From positions 310,001 through 374,000 of the forward strand of contig JANFNE010000009.1 in the NCBI GenBank assembly GCA_024867545.1: DNA of 64,000 nucleotides, in the 5' to 3' direction. The first letter of the stretch is position 1; every line of letters begins with the position of its first letter. Positions 33,313 through 43,101 of the stretch are shown here, piece after piece. The notes beneath the pieces are model-generated. The model made no database searches. It had not been told where the DNA came from and saw only the letters and a list, made by a program, of their open reading frames with translations. This stretch comes from Phytopythium helicoides (Eukaryota > Oomycota > Peronosporomycetes > Pythiales > Pythiaceae). The translations under genes were made by a program, and so were the position numbers.

Positions 33313-35124
33313 TCATCTATAGATGCTGCCTGTGCGCGAGGGTGGCGACTGGCGAGGTCCACGGCGCACTTGTGACATGGACATCGAGTATAGCTCCGAC
33401 AGGAACGCGGTCTTGTCGTCCGGGCGGTCCTCGTGCAGTGTTGGCTGCTGCTTCCTTCGCAGCGACCGGGGCATCGTGAGCGTGCGGTTGGCATTGAAGC
33501 TCGCGTCCAATTCATCGTCCGAGCTATCAGTGTAGACGGTGTCAGCGAGCGTACTGCCGGAGAGGTTCATCTCGAGATCGAAATGGCTCAGCCCAGACGC
33601 CGCCATGAGGTGCTGATCCTGGTCAACACCATCGGGGCTCTGGTGGTACGTGTCGATACCCGCCGGGTCCTCGTCGTCCTCGTGGCTAGCCTCCAGCATG
33701 ACCATTTCTGTGGCCTCCTCTTGGTGCATGGGCATCATTCCGCTGGCGGCGCGGTTCCATTGCCCAGGTCGCCCGCGACCGCCGAACGACATGAGCTTGC
33801 GGCTGCTGGCTGACTTGCTCCCCTTGACTGGTTCTTGCGACAGACTGACGAGGTCTGCAGCCGTCAGTCCCTTCGGTCGCTCGTTCTCCTCGTTGTCGCT
33901 GTCACTGTAGTCGCTGTCGCTGAGGTCCGAAAACTTGAGCGCACCATAGCTCTGCGATGTGCCAGTGAAATCGGAGTTGTGGCGAGCGGAAGAGAACTTG
34001 CTCGCCTTTAGACGCTGCGCCACAGGGATGGCGGATGTGATGGCTGCCGCGGTTTCAGCAGCGTCGATGCTTCGGCTGCCCTTGGCCTTACGCCGGTTGC
34101 GGCGACGCTGCGCGACGCTCTTCTCGAAGCTCTGGTCGGTCGACACAGCCGTCTTGTTGATGCAGTAGCGGCAGAACCGGCGCGTCTGGATTCGGCGCGA
34201 GCGCAGGTCCAAGGCGAACACCTTCTCGTTCGCGGAGCAAGACTTGCACACAAACTGCGAGCAGCCAGCGCACGGTCGGTTGCTGGACAGGAACGACTGT
34301 CCGCGGCAGGTGTAGCAGCAGAGGTTTCCGACAGATCCAGTCCAGACGGAGCGAGGAACATTCGACATCAAGTCTGTCAGCTTGCGAGCGCGAGCTGTCG
34401 TCGGGGCGTTCGTGACTGCGAGGAAGACACCGGCAACGGCGTACTCGGCCAGACGCTGGGAGACTGACCCGAGGCGGTAGACCGTGCCCCAGAGGAAGGT
34501 CTCAACACGGCCGTCGTCGAGCTGGCGGTACAGGAAGCATGTAATCTGGTGCTCGCGCTTGATGCCCTTGATTCCGCCGATGGGCCACTCGGGGCGGTCG
34601 ATCGAGTACAGCACATGGTAAGCGAGCTCGCGGCCCTGTGAATCTTTGGTGCGGCCCATGCGCTCGTATGCGAGCACGTCGCGCGCCGTGGCAATGCCCC
34701 AGGCGACCTTGGCAGAGAACCACTTGATGCCTGCGAAGCGGAACGGCTCGTCGTCCGACTTGCGCTCCGTGACGTTGAAGACGCCGGCGTCTAGCAGCGG
34801 GTGCTTGAGCAGCGTGCGCACCGTGCGCAGGTCCTCGGTGGTGTCGCAGTAGATGCCGCTCATGACATCGTTGACGGTGCCCGGGATGGTGCCGACGCCG
34901 AGCATGAGGGTCACCTGAGGGTCGCGCACGCCGTAGGCGCTCTTGTAGATGCTCATGTCGCCGGCGCTGCGCACGTGCGACCAGGCATGCGGGTCCAGGC
35001 TTCCTCGGTAGTTGGTGAATTCATTCACGGCCTGGTCTAGGAAGGTCTTGGCGCTCTCATCGTAGAGCGCACACTCCTCGGGCGAGAGCTGGATGCGTGG
35101 GAAGCTGGGGATTCGGTCTGTCAT
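33313..35124 (-). CDS. START-FYVE-like protein 2
   Basis: 603 aa, single exon, best-preserved of the three. It starts MTDRIPSFPRIQLSPEECAL. START-like region: GTVNDVMSGIYCDTTEDLR, RFAGIKWFSAKVAWGIATAR, VLAYERMGRTKDSQGRELAY, RPEWPIGGIKGIKREHQITC. Zinc finger: LCCYTCRGQSFLSSNRPCAGC, FVCKSCSANEKVFAL, RRFCRYC, giving CxxC pairs as in FYVE but no R/K-HHCR. A basic stretch (RRRNRRKAKG) and Asp/Ser-rich and Met-rich segments follow. The same conserved C-terminal SELYSMSMS motif is present. Unlike its neighbours the zinc finger is uninterrupted by an intron. Start 35124 is chosen by alignment to paralogue 3 (FPRIKLTPEDQ). Confidence 0.85.
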   Translation of the reverse strand: MTDRIPSFPRIQLSPEECALYDESAKTFLDQAVNEFTNYRGSLDPHAWSHVRSAGDMSIYKSAYGVRDPQVTLMLGVGTIPGTVNDVMSGIYCDTTEDLRTVRTLLKHPLLDAGVFNVTERKSDDEPFRFAGIKWFSAKVAWGIATARDVLAYERMGRTKDSQGRELAYHVLYSIDRPEWPIGGIKGIKREHQITCFLYRQLDDGRVETFLWGTVYRLGSVSQRLAEYAVAGVFLAVTNAPTTARARKLTDLMSNVPRSVWTGSVGNLCCYTCRGQSFLSSNRPCAGCSQFVCKSCSANEKVFALDLRSRRIQTRRFCRYCINKTAVSTDQSFEKSVAQRRRNRRKAKGSRSIDAAETAAAITSAIPVAQRLKASKFSSARHNSDFTGTSQSYGALKFSDLSDSDYSDSDNEENERPKGLTAADLVSLSQEPVKGSKSASSRKLMSFGGRGRPGQWNRAASGMMPMHQEEATEMVMLEASHEDDEDPAGIDTYHQSPDGVDQDQHLMAASGLSHFDLEMNLSGSTLADTVYTDSSDDELDASFNANRTLTMPRSLRRKQQPTLHEDRPDDKTAFLSELYSMSMSQVRRGPRQSPPSRTGSIYR

Positions 35125-36796
35125 GACGAGCCTCGCAAAGCAGTCTACGGTGCTCGATACCTTGCAAAAGGTGGAGTGGGGTGATGAACGGCATGAGCAC
35201 ACCTCCAGCGTGAGAAAACGCCGTTGATGGGAGTGCGGTGAGAAGAAGATCCACCAGTTCGACGAGAGCATTGCCAGCGCTCAAATCGGCGGCGATGTCC
35301 GTACATCTGTCAACGTGACCCCGGATCACTCGAGAGTTGTATGGTTCAACTCCATATCTCCGGATTTGGCAGCATGGAGAATCTCGCGCAGAGCCGGGCG
35401 GCAAATCCCATTTCGGATCTCGAGCTCACGCTGCCAGCCCAGGTGGCACGGAACTGCTCTCGGTCAAGTCCACCCCGCCAAGCTCTCTCCGAATGGATGC
35501 GAACTGCAATTTTGTATAGGGAGCGTGGAGGCGCGCGATAGCGAAGTTATGGTAGTCGCGCGTTGCGTGATTGAGCACGGATGCAGTTCAACGTGCCATG
35601 ATGACGCTTCATCGAACTGGAGAAGATGACGGCAGAACAGACCGCGACCAACCCGTCCAAAGCTGATGTTTCCCCCCATGAGGTTCACATTTTGCCCTGA
35701 CAAATCACTAGAAGGCTGGTCTTCCGATCGGCAAATTTGTCGCTGCGAGCTGCTCGAATGCGTCTCATCCACTGCTCATTCCACGCCTGCCCTTGCGGGC
35801 AAATCGTGGCCCAATCCTCAAAGTGCCACCGGCAACTCTCGGCGGCTCACAAGGAAGCTTAGCCTCCTTGATGGGCTTCTGATTGCAAGGTCGGACGGGG
35901 CCAAGTGCTGTTAGACGCGCGTCAAACACCAAATTCCAGTGGCTGCCAAGGATCACTCTCGGGGTTCTTGGCGACCGGCTGGGTGCAAGTTGATCGCCTA
36001 TCCAGGCTTCAAGCGCTCCCACGGCCATGCCTGGAGTAGCTGTCACCTCGCATATTCTGTGTGGATAGAGCGAGTTGGATGATCCACACGCGCTCAGAAA
36101 AGTGCATGTTGAACAGTAACAGCAGTGTCAAACCACTAAAGGGCAAGATTCCCGGCCCACGGCATAGTCTCGTGTGCAGTCTGCCGTCTATCCACGCTAG
36201 TTTCACGCCAAGTTGCCAGGATCCACGTAACTAGTAACTTGAGCAGACTGCAGCCCGGCTTCAGCGGCATCACGGCTGGCAGAAGTAATGCCGGTGCGGC
36301 CTATGCCAAAGGCTCTCTGGCAACGTGTACAATACTTCGAGTTCCAAGTCATCGCTGCGCCAGGATGCACATACATCAGCCCTGCTCTGCTCAGCACGGG
36401 GACGAGTCTTTGCATTGCAGACAGGCAGGCGGAGCAAAGCCGGTCGGATCCACAGACTTGTTCGAGCACGTGACGTCACGGTTTGCTCAACGCTCCATTG
36501 TCTGTTTTCCCATCACGTCAGCAGCCTCCAGCCCATCGAGAACTACATCTTCGTGCTGCCGTTCCAATCAAACCACTCGTGTTGATAGATCATGCGCTAC
36601 GAGACATGCTCCTTAAGGTGAGATTACGCTGCAACTCGCTCGGTCTTACCGATGGACTCGAGACGGAAGCACTGCGATCTACATCGATGACACTTTGCGT
36701 CGCTCGGTGTGTTGTTGTGTACTGCCCTCGGCAGTTTGCGAAGGTTTTGTCGTTTGTCCGCCTTCCTAATAGATTACCGCGCTAGCACAAGCCGCA
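35125..36796. other. Intergenic, about 1.7 kb, between START-FYVE 2 and 3
   Basis: Contains the upstream region of paralogue 2 and the 3' flank of paralogue 3. Only short unrelated open frames were seen on both strands; no domain, transposon or RNA gene was recognised. The length relative to other gaps leaves room for a lost paralogue, but nothing in the sequence shows one. Confidence 0.4.
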
Positions 36797-38045
36797 CTAG
36801 ACGATAAACGCATCGAGGCTTGTCCGAGCAGCGTCCATGTCAGAGCTCGAAGTCGTGCGGTTCTGGAAGCTATCGCCCGCTATGGTCTTCCGCTGAGCTG
36901 CTGCTTCAGATCTCCACGATGTGGCCGTCTTCTTGATGCACGGGACACAGAAGCGCTCCGTCAGAGGTTGACTCGTGCGGGAGCTCATCTTGTACACAGG
37001 ACGCTCAAATGAGCAAGCCTTGCACGAGTTCTGACGCAGCAGCAGACACAGAGCCGTTAGAGCTCGGACTGTGGGAGTGGAGGTGAAGAAGGCTATCAAC
37101 TCGTACCTGGAGACACCCAGCGCAGTGAACGATGGCGCGACGAGACTTGACACGCGTGTGGCAAACGTCGCACACATCACTACGACCCAAGCAAAGCATT
37201 AGTCGCTGATGCCTAAGCTCGTTCCTCTACTCCGTTGTGTCGACGTACCTCGGGTAGCACCTGCGGTTACTCGCGCTTTCCATCAGCGCGATGAGCCGCT
37301 TTGCTTGTGCGCACCTGATGCTGTTGGACACAGCGAGCCACTTTCCGGCCATGGCGTAGTCAGACAGCGGCTGCATGACACTGCCTCGCGCAAAGAAATC
37401 TCCCTGGAAGAACACTTCGACCTGTTCACGCGAGTGCGTTCGGTACAGATAGCACGTCGACGTGTGCGCACGCTTGATACCCTTGAGCGCATCGGCGGGC
37501 CACTCGGGGCGCTCGATAGACTGATACGTGTGGAAAGCGAATTCGTAGCCCCGCTCGTCCGTGACCTGGCCCATTGTCTCGTAGGTGAGCAGGTCTCGGT
37601 CGTCAACAAGCCGTCCGAGCGGTGATTTGGCTGCGAACCACTTGATCCCGGCGAAGCGGTACGGTGCGTCCTCCGACCGGCGCTGGCTGACCTGAAAGAC
37701 GCCACCGTCGACGAACTTGTACTCGAGCAGCGCCTTGACGGCGCGCAGGTCCTCGGTCGTGTCGCAGTAGAGCCCATCCATGACGTCGTCCACGGAGCCG
37801 TCGATGAGCCCGCGGCCGAGGAAGAGCGACACCTTGGGGTTCGTTGACCGCTCCGTGTTCTTGTACACGCTCATTTCGCCGCGTCGTCGCACGAGCGACC
37901 AGCGCGCTGAGTCGATGTGGGGGCCCTCGGCCACATACGCCTCGAGCGTGCGCGCAAGTAGCGCAGCCGATTCCTCGTCGTACGCGCGCTGGTCCTCGGG
38001 CGTGAGCTTGATCCGGGGGAACCGATCGACGTCTACCGAGACCAT
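36797..38045 (-). CDS. START-FYVE-like protein 3 (short form)
   Basis: 367 aa. Exons 37249-38045, 37107-37179 and 36797-37030. START-like region: DRFPRIKLTPEDQRAYDEES, GSVDDVMDGLYCDTTEDLRA, RFAGIKWFAAKSPLG, RPEWPADALKGIKRAHTSTC. Zinc finger split by two introns: DVCDVCHTRVKSRRAIVHC with AGCLQ, then NSCKACSFERPVYKM and ERFCVPC. The second intron sits after AGCLQ, the same place as the intron of paralogue 1. The protein ends about 35 residues after the zinc finger and lacks the 200-residue Ser-rich tail and SELYSMSMS motif of the others, so it is either truncated or the ancestral short form. Start 38045 follows the paralogues; an upstream in-frame ATG at 38090 is not favoured. Confidence 0.82.
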
Positions 38046-39141
38046 TTCCACGACGCCGACGACACCACCGAAGCTGAAGTATGCGCGCAAGTGTAGCTCG
38101 GCGCCGTCCTGTATAGGCGAGCGGTGTGCTGTCCACTCGCGGCGAGACAGAACCGTGCGTCACAGTGGGCCTTGAGCACCAAGGCTATCGTGGCGCTCCA
38201 CCGCTATCGGCAGTGCTGGTACCCCGCGTCGCGCTGTAGGTGCACGTTCGTGTGTAGCTCTAGACATCAATGAAAATCGCTTAAGCGTCGAGTCGGTCGC
38301 GTCTTGGACCTGCTCATGACGAAGGTGTCGACAGCCGTGTTTGGTGAGACTGAGGACACTTTGTAGGTACCGCTCAAGGAGTACGTGGCGTGAGTAACGG
38401 CTCGCGACTTGCAATCTGTATGGGTCCTTAAAACGAGGTCTAAAAGATGAACTTACAGCTTTTATGAAGTGAATCTATGTCAATAAAGCCAATAGTGATA
38501 ACAGCTGTGGCAAGAGCATTGCGTTGCGACTCAAGCGCTCGCCTCGTGGTCTCCGTCCTCCAAGGTTCGCGCGGCTTTACAACGAGTGCCACGCAAGTGA
38601 AGTGGCGTTGGCGCACGTTTGTACAGTGTGCGGGTGTCCACGAACGGCTGCTAGCAAGTGGTCCGGTTCACTTCGCCGCCACTTCGCGAGCTTCAAGCTC
38701 CCGGTGTTGAGCTCGAGGCGACGACATTCGCGTTCATTGAGCTCGTCCAGTAGCTAATGTGGCACCGCAGCTTGATATTCGTGGACTCAAGTGCGTTGTC
38801 ACGTTGAGCTTTCGCGCCACTCAACATGCAGTTCCTGTCGTGCGCAAGTCACCTGGTACATGTATGGCGGGCAGGTAGCGGACGAATCCTTTACGTCGTG
38901 TTGTCAGCTAGACAATGGATGCGTCACGCTTGACCTGCAATTGAACACGAAAAGTCGATGAACTCGATGTAAAAAGGGATACAGACGGTGTGTGTATTGG
39001 AACGAATTGCTGTGGTGAGCAAGCCACGATGCTGCTCAAGGCGAAATACATTGCGGCCTCCGAAAGTACGCATACGGATGGGCTGCAAACGGCTAAGAGG
39101 GTTCCTTCACCCTGCTGCAGCATGGCGAACGCCGTTGATAT
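38046..39141. other. Intergenic between START-FYVE 3 and DAACS array
   Basis: About 1.1 kb holding the START-FYVE 3 upstream region and the 3' flank of the first transporter. Only short uninformative open frames; nothing else recognised. Confidence 0.4.
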
Positions 39142-40494
39142 CTACGGTCGCTCGACCGACACGACGCTGACCTTCTCAATGGCGCTGACCTTCTCGCCCT
39201 CCTCGCCACGCAGCATCCGGAGCTCGCGCTCCCACGCCTCCGTGCGGAACTCGTTCTCGAGCTTAGCCATGACAACCGAGGCAAGGCAGTTGCCCGTCAC
39301 GTTGGTGAGCGTACGAGCCATGTCCATGATCCAGTCAACGCCGAGGATGAGAGCCACCGGCCACGACGGGATGTCGAACTGGTCGAGGGTGGCAGCCAGC
39401 ACGATGACACTGGCCGAGCGGACACCGGCAACACCCTTCGACGAGACCATAAGCATGAGCACCATGACGATCTGCTCGCCAACCGACTTGTGCACACCAG
39501 TAGCCTGCGCGCAGAACACCGAAGCAAGCGACAGGTAAAGGGTCGAACCGTCGAGGTTGAACGAGTAGCCGAACGGGACAACGAATCCCGAGATATGCGT
39601 CGACACACCGTAGTTCTCGAGCGCCTCGAACACCTTAGGAAGAGCGGCCTCAGAGGTGGCCGTGGTGTAGGCAATGATGAGCGGCTCCTTCATGGCCTTG
39701 AAGAATTCAATCGGGTTGATCTTGAAGGCGAGCATGATGGGGATGAAGACAATAAGGAAGAAGATCACGAGCGTGACGTACAGTGTACCGATGAGCGCAC
39801 CAAGGCTGCCAAGCGTCGACAGGCCATTCTCGCCGATGGAATCAGCGACGGCGAAGCAGACACCGATTGGGGCCGTCCACATGATGATGTCCACGAACTT
39901 GAACATCATCTCCATGACAGCGCGAGCGAAGTCGAGGATGAGGGTGCGGTGCTCGTCGCGCAGCTGAGCCGTGGCGACGCCAACGAGGATGGAGGCAACC
40001 AGCACCTGCAGCAGCTCGGACGATCCCTCACCTCCCATCATCTCACCCCACGTCTTGGGGGTCAGGTGCTCAATCCAGGCCTCGAACGTGAACGTGGAGG
40101 TGTCTCCGTCGTACGCATCGCCCTCGGTGATACCGACTTTACCGGGCTTGGCGATGTTAACAGCGAGGAGACCAATGATGAGCGCGAGCGTGGTGACGAT
40201 CTCAAAGTAGATGAAGGCCTTGAGCGCGAGGCGTCCAAGCAGCTTCATGTCCTTCTGGTCGGCGATACCGACGACGATGGAGGAGAAGACGAGCGGGAAG
40301 ACGATGAACTGGATGGGACGCAGGAAGACGTTCTTCATCGGGGCGGCCTTGGACGAGAACGTCGGTGCGTACTGGCCGAGAATAATGCCGATGCACGTGC
40401 CGACGACGATCCAGAAGGTGATGGAGGTGAAGACCTTGCGGGCCAGCGACTTGGGCGGGGCCGGACTCGCGTCCATGCTCTGGTAGGCGACCAT
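39142..40494 (-). CDS. DAACS/SLC1-like amino-acid or dicarboxylate:cation symporter, copy A
   Basis: 450 aa, intronless, about eight membrane helices plus two re-entrant hairpins as in Glt(Ph)/EAAT carriers. Family signatures: KNVFLRPIQFIVFPLVFSS in TM2, AYTTATSEAALPKVFEALEN in hairpin 1, GYSFNLDGSTLYLSLASVF in TM7 (the NMDGT signature appears as NLDGST), MVSSKGVAGVRSASVIVLAA in hairpin 2, and DWIMDMARTLTNVTGNCLAS in TM8 with the substrate-binding Asp and Asn. Na+- or H+-coupled uptake of glutamate, aspartate, neutral amino acids or C4-dicarboxylates across the plasma membrane is expected; the substrate is not readable. Most divergent of the five: it has the motif GEKVSAIEKVSVVSVERP at the C terminus and a distinct TM4 region. 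ATG 40494 lies 33 bp from the oomycete initiator. Confidence 0.93.
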   Translation of the reverse strand: MVAYQSMDASPAPPKSLARKVFTSITFWIVVGTCIGIILGQYAPTFSSKAAPMKNVFLRPIQFIVFPLVFSSIVVGIADQKDMKLLGRLALKAFIYFEIVTTLALIIGLLAVNIAKPGKVGITEGDAYDGDTSTFTFEAWIEHLTPKTWGEMMGGEGSSELLQVLVASILVGVATAQLRDEHRTLILDFARAVMEMMFKFVDIIMWTAPIGVCFAVADSIGENGLSTLGSLGALIGTLYVTLVIFFLIVFIPIMLAFKINPIEFFKAMKEPLIIAYTTATSEAALPKVFEALENYGVSTHISGFVVPFGYSFNLDGSTLYLSLASVFCAQATGVHKSVGEQIVMVLMLMVSSKGVAGVRSASVIVLAATLDQFDIPSWPVALILGVDWIMDMARTLTNVTGNCLASVVMAKLENEFRTEAWERELRMLRGEEGEKVSAIEKVSVVSVERP

Positions 40495-40526
40495 GGCGGC
40501 TGGAGACGACTTGATCGAGAGCTGGC

Positions 40527-40540
40527 GAGTTGGGAAGTGA
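40527..40540 (-). promoter_or_regulatory. Oomycete core promoter (Inr+FPR) of DAACS A
   Basis: Minus strand TCACTTCCCAACTC, matching the oomycete initiator (TCAYTYY) with its flanking promoter region, 33 bp upstream of the start codon. The same pair recurs at the other four symporter genes. Confidence 0.75.
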
Positions 40541-41433
40541 GACCGACACGACTGCGGGCGGGACCTCCGGGCGAGCGGGGACAACGGGGCGATGGCCAAC
40601 CGAGACCAGCTGGACGACGAGGAGGAGCTACAGACGATGGAAGTACACGCATGAATGATAGAGAGGATTGCATGTGGCGGTGCAATGCAACTGGGCTGTG
40701 CCGGGAGCAGCATCCTCGGCGGGCTGGGGATGGACCCATGTGCACCTCTGCGGTGCACTTGAGACTGTACACGTACGTGTCAGTTTGACTTGATGTTTGT
40801 ATTGGATGGAGACGTACAGAAACGGAGCATTTTCGTGTCAATTTGCATGTCCGAAAACTAAAAAATAAACTAATTTTAATTTCGGTTGTTCAATGGGATT
40901 GCTATATTTACTTTGATAGACGGTTTATGAGTTTAATTTACGAAAACAGCCAGTTCGCGCGTCGCAGGTTTTTCTTGCTGTGCTGTTCGTTGAGCTCTTC
41001 GCTCCGGATCACCAACATCCGCCTTTTACACGCTGGGAGCGACTGAGCGATTGCGTGAATGGTGTCATCGTGGTCAACGAACCGACAGCAACAAGCGTGC
41101 GGGTGGCAACAGCCCTTCACGCACTGGATCAGGAAGGTGGTCGCCTGTTCGTGCCGTCAACTTGTTGACCAAAACACAGCATATTCATATCCACATCTGC
41201 CAGTGACCAGCTGTGTTTACCATTGCTGTAAGACTAGAGTTCACGAGTTCCTCGCATGTCAAGCACTTTCGTGAGACCCACCACGGCGTCGACTACAAGG
41301 TTTCATGCCATTTCATACGGACACAAAAAACATTGGGTTTTCAAATTATACGGACTGCAACGGGATGCCTTTGCCCCGAGCTTCCACAGTACTGCAGCAA
41401 GATGCACAGTGCTGATATCGTAGCTCTACACGC
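40541..41433. other. Intergenic upstream of DAACS A; includes AT-rich block
   Basis: Holds the distal promoter of copy A with a perfect 12-bp palindrome ACACGTACGTGT at 40769-40780 and the motif GCACCTCTGCGGT at 40742-40754. The stretch 40840-40940 is markedly AT-rich. The rest is 3' flank of copy B. No gene seen. Confidence 0.5.
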
Positions 41434-42804
41434 TTAGTGGCGGCCATCCTCAATGACACTCATCTTCTCCTGGATGCCCGACACCACACTCAGCTTCTCC
41501 ACGTTCTCGCCATAAAGCTGATTGTGCTGGCGCTCCCACGCCTCCGTACGGAACTCGTTCTCCATCTTCGCCATCACCACCGCCGCCAGACAGTTGCCCA
41601 TCACATTCGTGAACGTACGAGCCATGTCCATGAACCAGTCGGCACCAAGGATCAGCGCCACGGGCCACGACGGAATGTCGAACTGGTCCAGCGTCGACGC
41701 AAGCACAATGATACTGGCCGAACGAACACCAGCCACACCCTTGGACGAAATCATGAGCATGAGCACCATGACGATCTGCTCGCCAACCGACTTGCTCACA
41801 TCCGCCGCCTGCGCACAGAACACAGCCGCCAGGGACAGGTAGAGCGTCGAGCCATCCAGGTTGAACGAGTAGCCGAACGGCACCACGAAACCCGACACGT
41901 GCGTCGACACGCCGTACTTCTCGAGCGCCTCGAACACCTTGGGAAGAGCAGCCTCCGACGTAGCCGTGGTGTAGGCAATGATGAGCGGCTCACGCATGGC
42001 CGTCACGAACTCCACCGGGTTGATCTTGAACAGCATCATGATCGGCAGGAAGATGATGACGATGAAAATGGCGATGGTCGCGTACACCGTGCCGACGAGA
42101 GCGCCGAGACTGCCGAGAGCAGACAGACCGTTCGAGCCGATGGCGTCGGCCACAGCGAAGCACACACCGATGGGAGCCGTCCAGATCACAATGTCCACGA
42201 ACTTGAACATCATCTCCATGACGGCACGAGCAAAGTCGATGATCAGGCTCTTGTGCTCGTCGCGCAGCTGAGCCGTCGACACACCCACGAGGATGGAGGC
42301 GACCAGCACCTGCAGCAGCTCGGACGATCCCGAGCCACCCATCATCTCACCCCACGTCTTGGGCGTCAGGTGCGAGATCCAGTTCTCGAACGTGAACGTC
42401 GACTCGGAGCTGTCGTAGTCCTCTCCCTGAGTGAGACCGACATTGCCGGGCTTGACGATGTTGACCGACAGCAGACCGATGATGAGTGCGAGCGTGGTGA
42501 CGATCTCAAAGTAGATGAAAGACTTGATGGCGAGACGGCCGAGCTGCTTCATGTCCTTCTGGTCGGCGATACCAACAACGAGCGAGGAGAAGACGAGCGG
42601 GAAGACGATGAACTGAATGGTGCGGAGGAAGATGTTCTTCATGGGAGCAGCCTTCTCGGAGAAGTCGGGAGCAAACTCTCCGAGGATGACACCGGCGCAT
42701 GTTCCGACGACGATCCAGAAGGTGAGGGAGGTGAGGATCTTGCGTGGCACGGACTTGGGCGGTGCTGGACTCGCGTCCATGCTCTGGTAGGCGTCGACAG
42801 CCAT
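41434..42804 (-). CDS. DAACS/SLC1-like symporter, copy B
   Basis: 456 aa, intronless. Same fold and signatures as copy A (TTATSEAALPKVFEALEKYG, GYSFNLDGSTLYLSLAAVF, MISSKGVAGVRSASIIVLAS, DWFMDMARTFTNVMGNCLAA). Its protein is identical by eye to copy C except for a few N-terminal residues (MAVDAYQSMDASPAPPKSVP versus MAVTEYQSMDASPAPPKSLP) and the last ones (IEDGRH versus IEDGYRADVRH). The DNA of 41443-42786 is the inverted partner of 44186-45529. Start 42804 lies 35 bp from the initiator at 42839-42852. Expression may differ from C, since the flanks do not match. Confidence 0.93.
   Translation of the reverse strand: MAVDAYQSMDASPAPPKSVPRKILTSLTFWIVVGTCAGVILGEFAPDFSEKAAPMKNIFLRTIQFIVFPLVFSSLVVGIADQKDMKQLGRLAIKSFIYFEIVTTLALIIGLLSVNIVKPGNVGLTQGEDYDSSESTFTFENWISHLTPKTWGEMMGGSGSSELLQVLVASILVGVSTAQLRDEHKSLIIDFARAVMEMMFKFVDIVIWTAPIGVCFAVADAIGSNGLSALGSLGALVGTVYATIAIFIVIIFLPIMMLFKINPVEFVTAMREPLIIAYTTATSEAALPKVFEALEKYGVSTHVSGFVVPFGYSFNLDGSTLYLSLAAVFCAQAADVSKSVGEQIVMVLMLMISSKGVAGVRSASIIVLASTLDQFDIPSWPVALILGADWFMDMARTFTNVMGNCLAAVVMAKMENEFRTEAWERQHNQLYGENVEKLSVVSGIQEKMSVIEDGRH
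41443..42786 (-). repeat. Inverted-repeat arm 1 (pairs with 44186-45529)
   Basis: 1344 bp of near-identical DNA to the arm at 44186-45529 in opposite orientation. Only scattered synonymous differences were found at the places compared. Both arms begin at the codon for Gln in QSMDAS and end at GAGGATGGC, 9 (copy B) and 24 (copy C) bases before the stop, so identity is confined to coding sequence. Confidence 0.9.
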
Positions 42805-42838
42805 GACGACTGTTGGCTGGGTGTGGCTGCGAGCTGGC

Positions 42839-42852
42839 AGATTGGAAAATGA
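42839..42852 (-). promoter_or_regulatory. Oomycete core promoter (Inr+FPR) of DAACS B
   Basis: Minus strand TCATTTTCCAATCT, initiator plus flanking element, 35 bp upstream of the start codon of copy B. Confidence 0.75.
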
Positions 42853-43038
42853 GGTTCCGTTGAGACCGTGTCGGTTTGCGCGGCGCGGGCGGAAGCTTGC
42901 AGCAGGAAAGGGAGAGGGGCTTGAAGGTCGCGATGGCACGAGGTGACGGCGTTAGTCTCCCGGCTCCGACAGGATGGGATGCATACACGTAGTCGCTTGC
43001 AAGGACTGGACGCGTTTGCTCGCATTGACCGTCTGACT

Positions 43039-43052
43039 TGCACCTGTGCGGT
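43039..43052. promoter_or_regulatory. Candidate promoter motif shared by DAACS A and B
   Basis: TGCACCTGTGCGGT about 235 bp upstream of copy B. Copy A has TGCACCTCTGCGGT at 40741-40754, about 247 bp upstream of its start, in the same orientation relative to the gene. One mismatch in 14. Role is inference. Confidence 0.35.
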
Positions 43053-43079
43053 CCCTGCACACCGACCAGCTGCAGGATC

Positions 43080-43101
43080 CCTTGCATGTGCACATGCAAG
43101 G
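43080..43101. repeat. 22-bp perfect palindrome
   Basis: Half-site CCTTGCATGTG joined directly to its complement with no spacer, 276 bp upstream of copy B, between the two divergent genes B and C. It could be a dimeric transcription-factor site or an extruding hairpin. Confidence 0.6.

Noticed and set aside
41437..42852. A 471-codon open frame antisense to DAACS B
   Set aside because: It is a mirror of the strongly biased coding strand; the product is His/Arg/Asp-rich with no domain. Similar antisense frames occur over A (39490-40788), C (44150-45766) and D (48130-48822).
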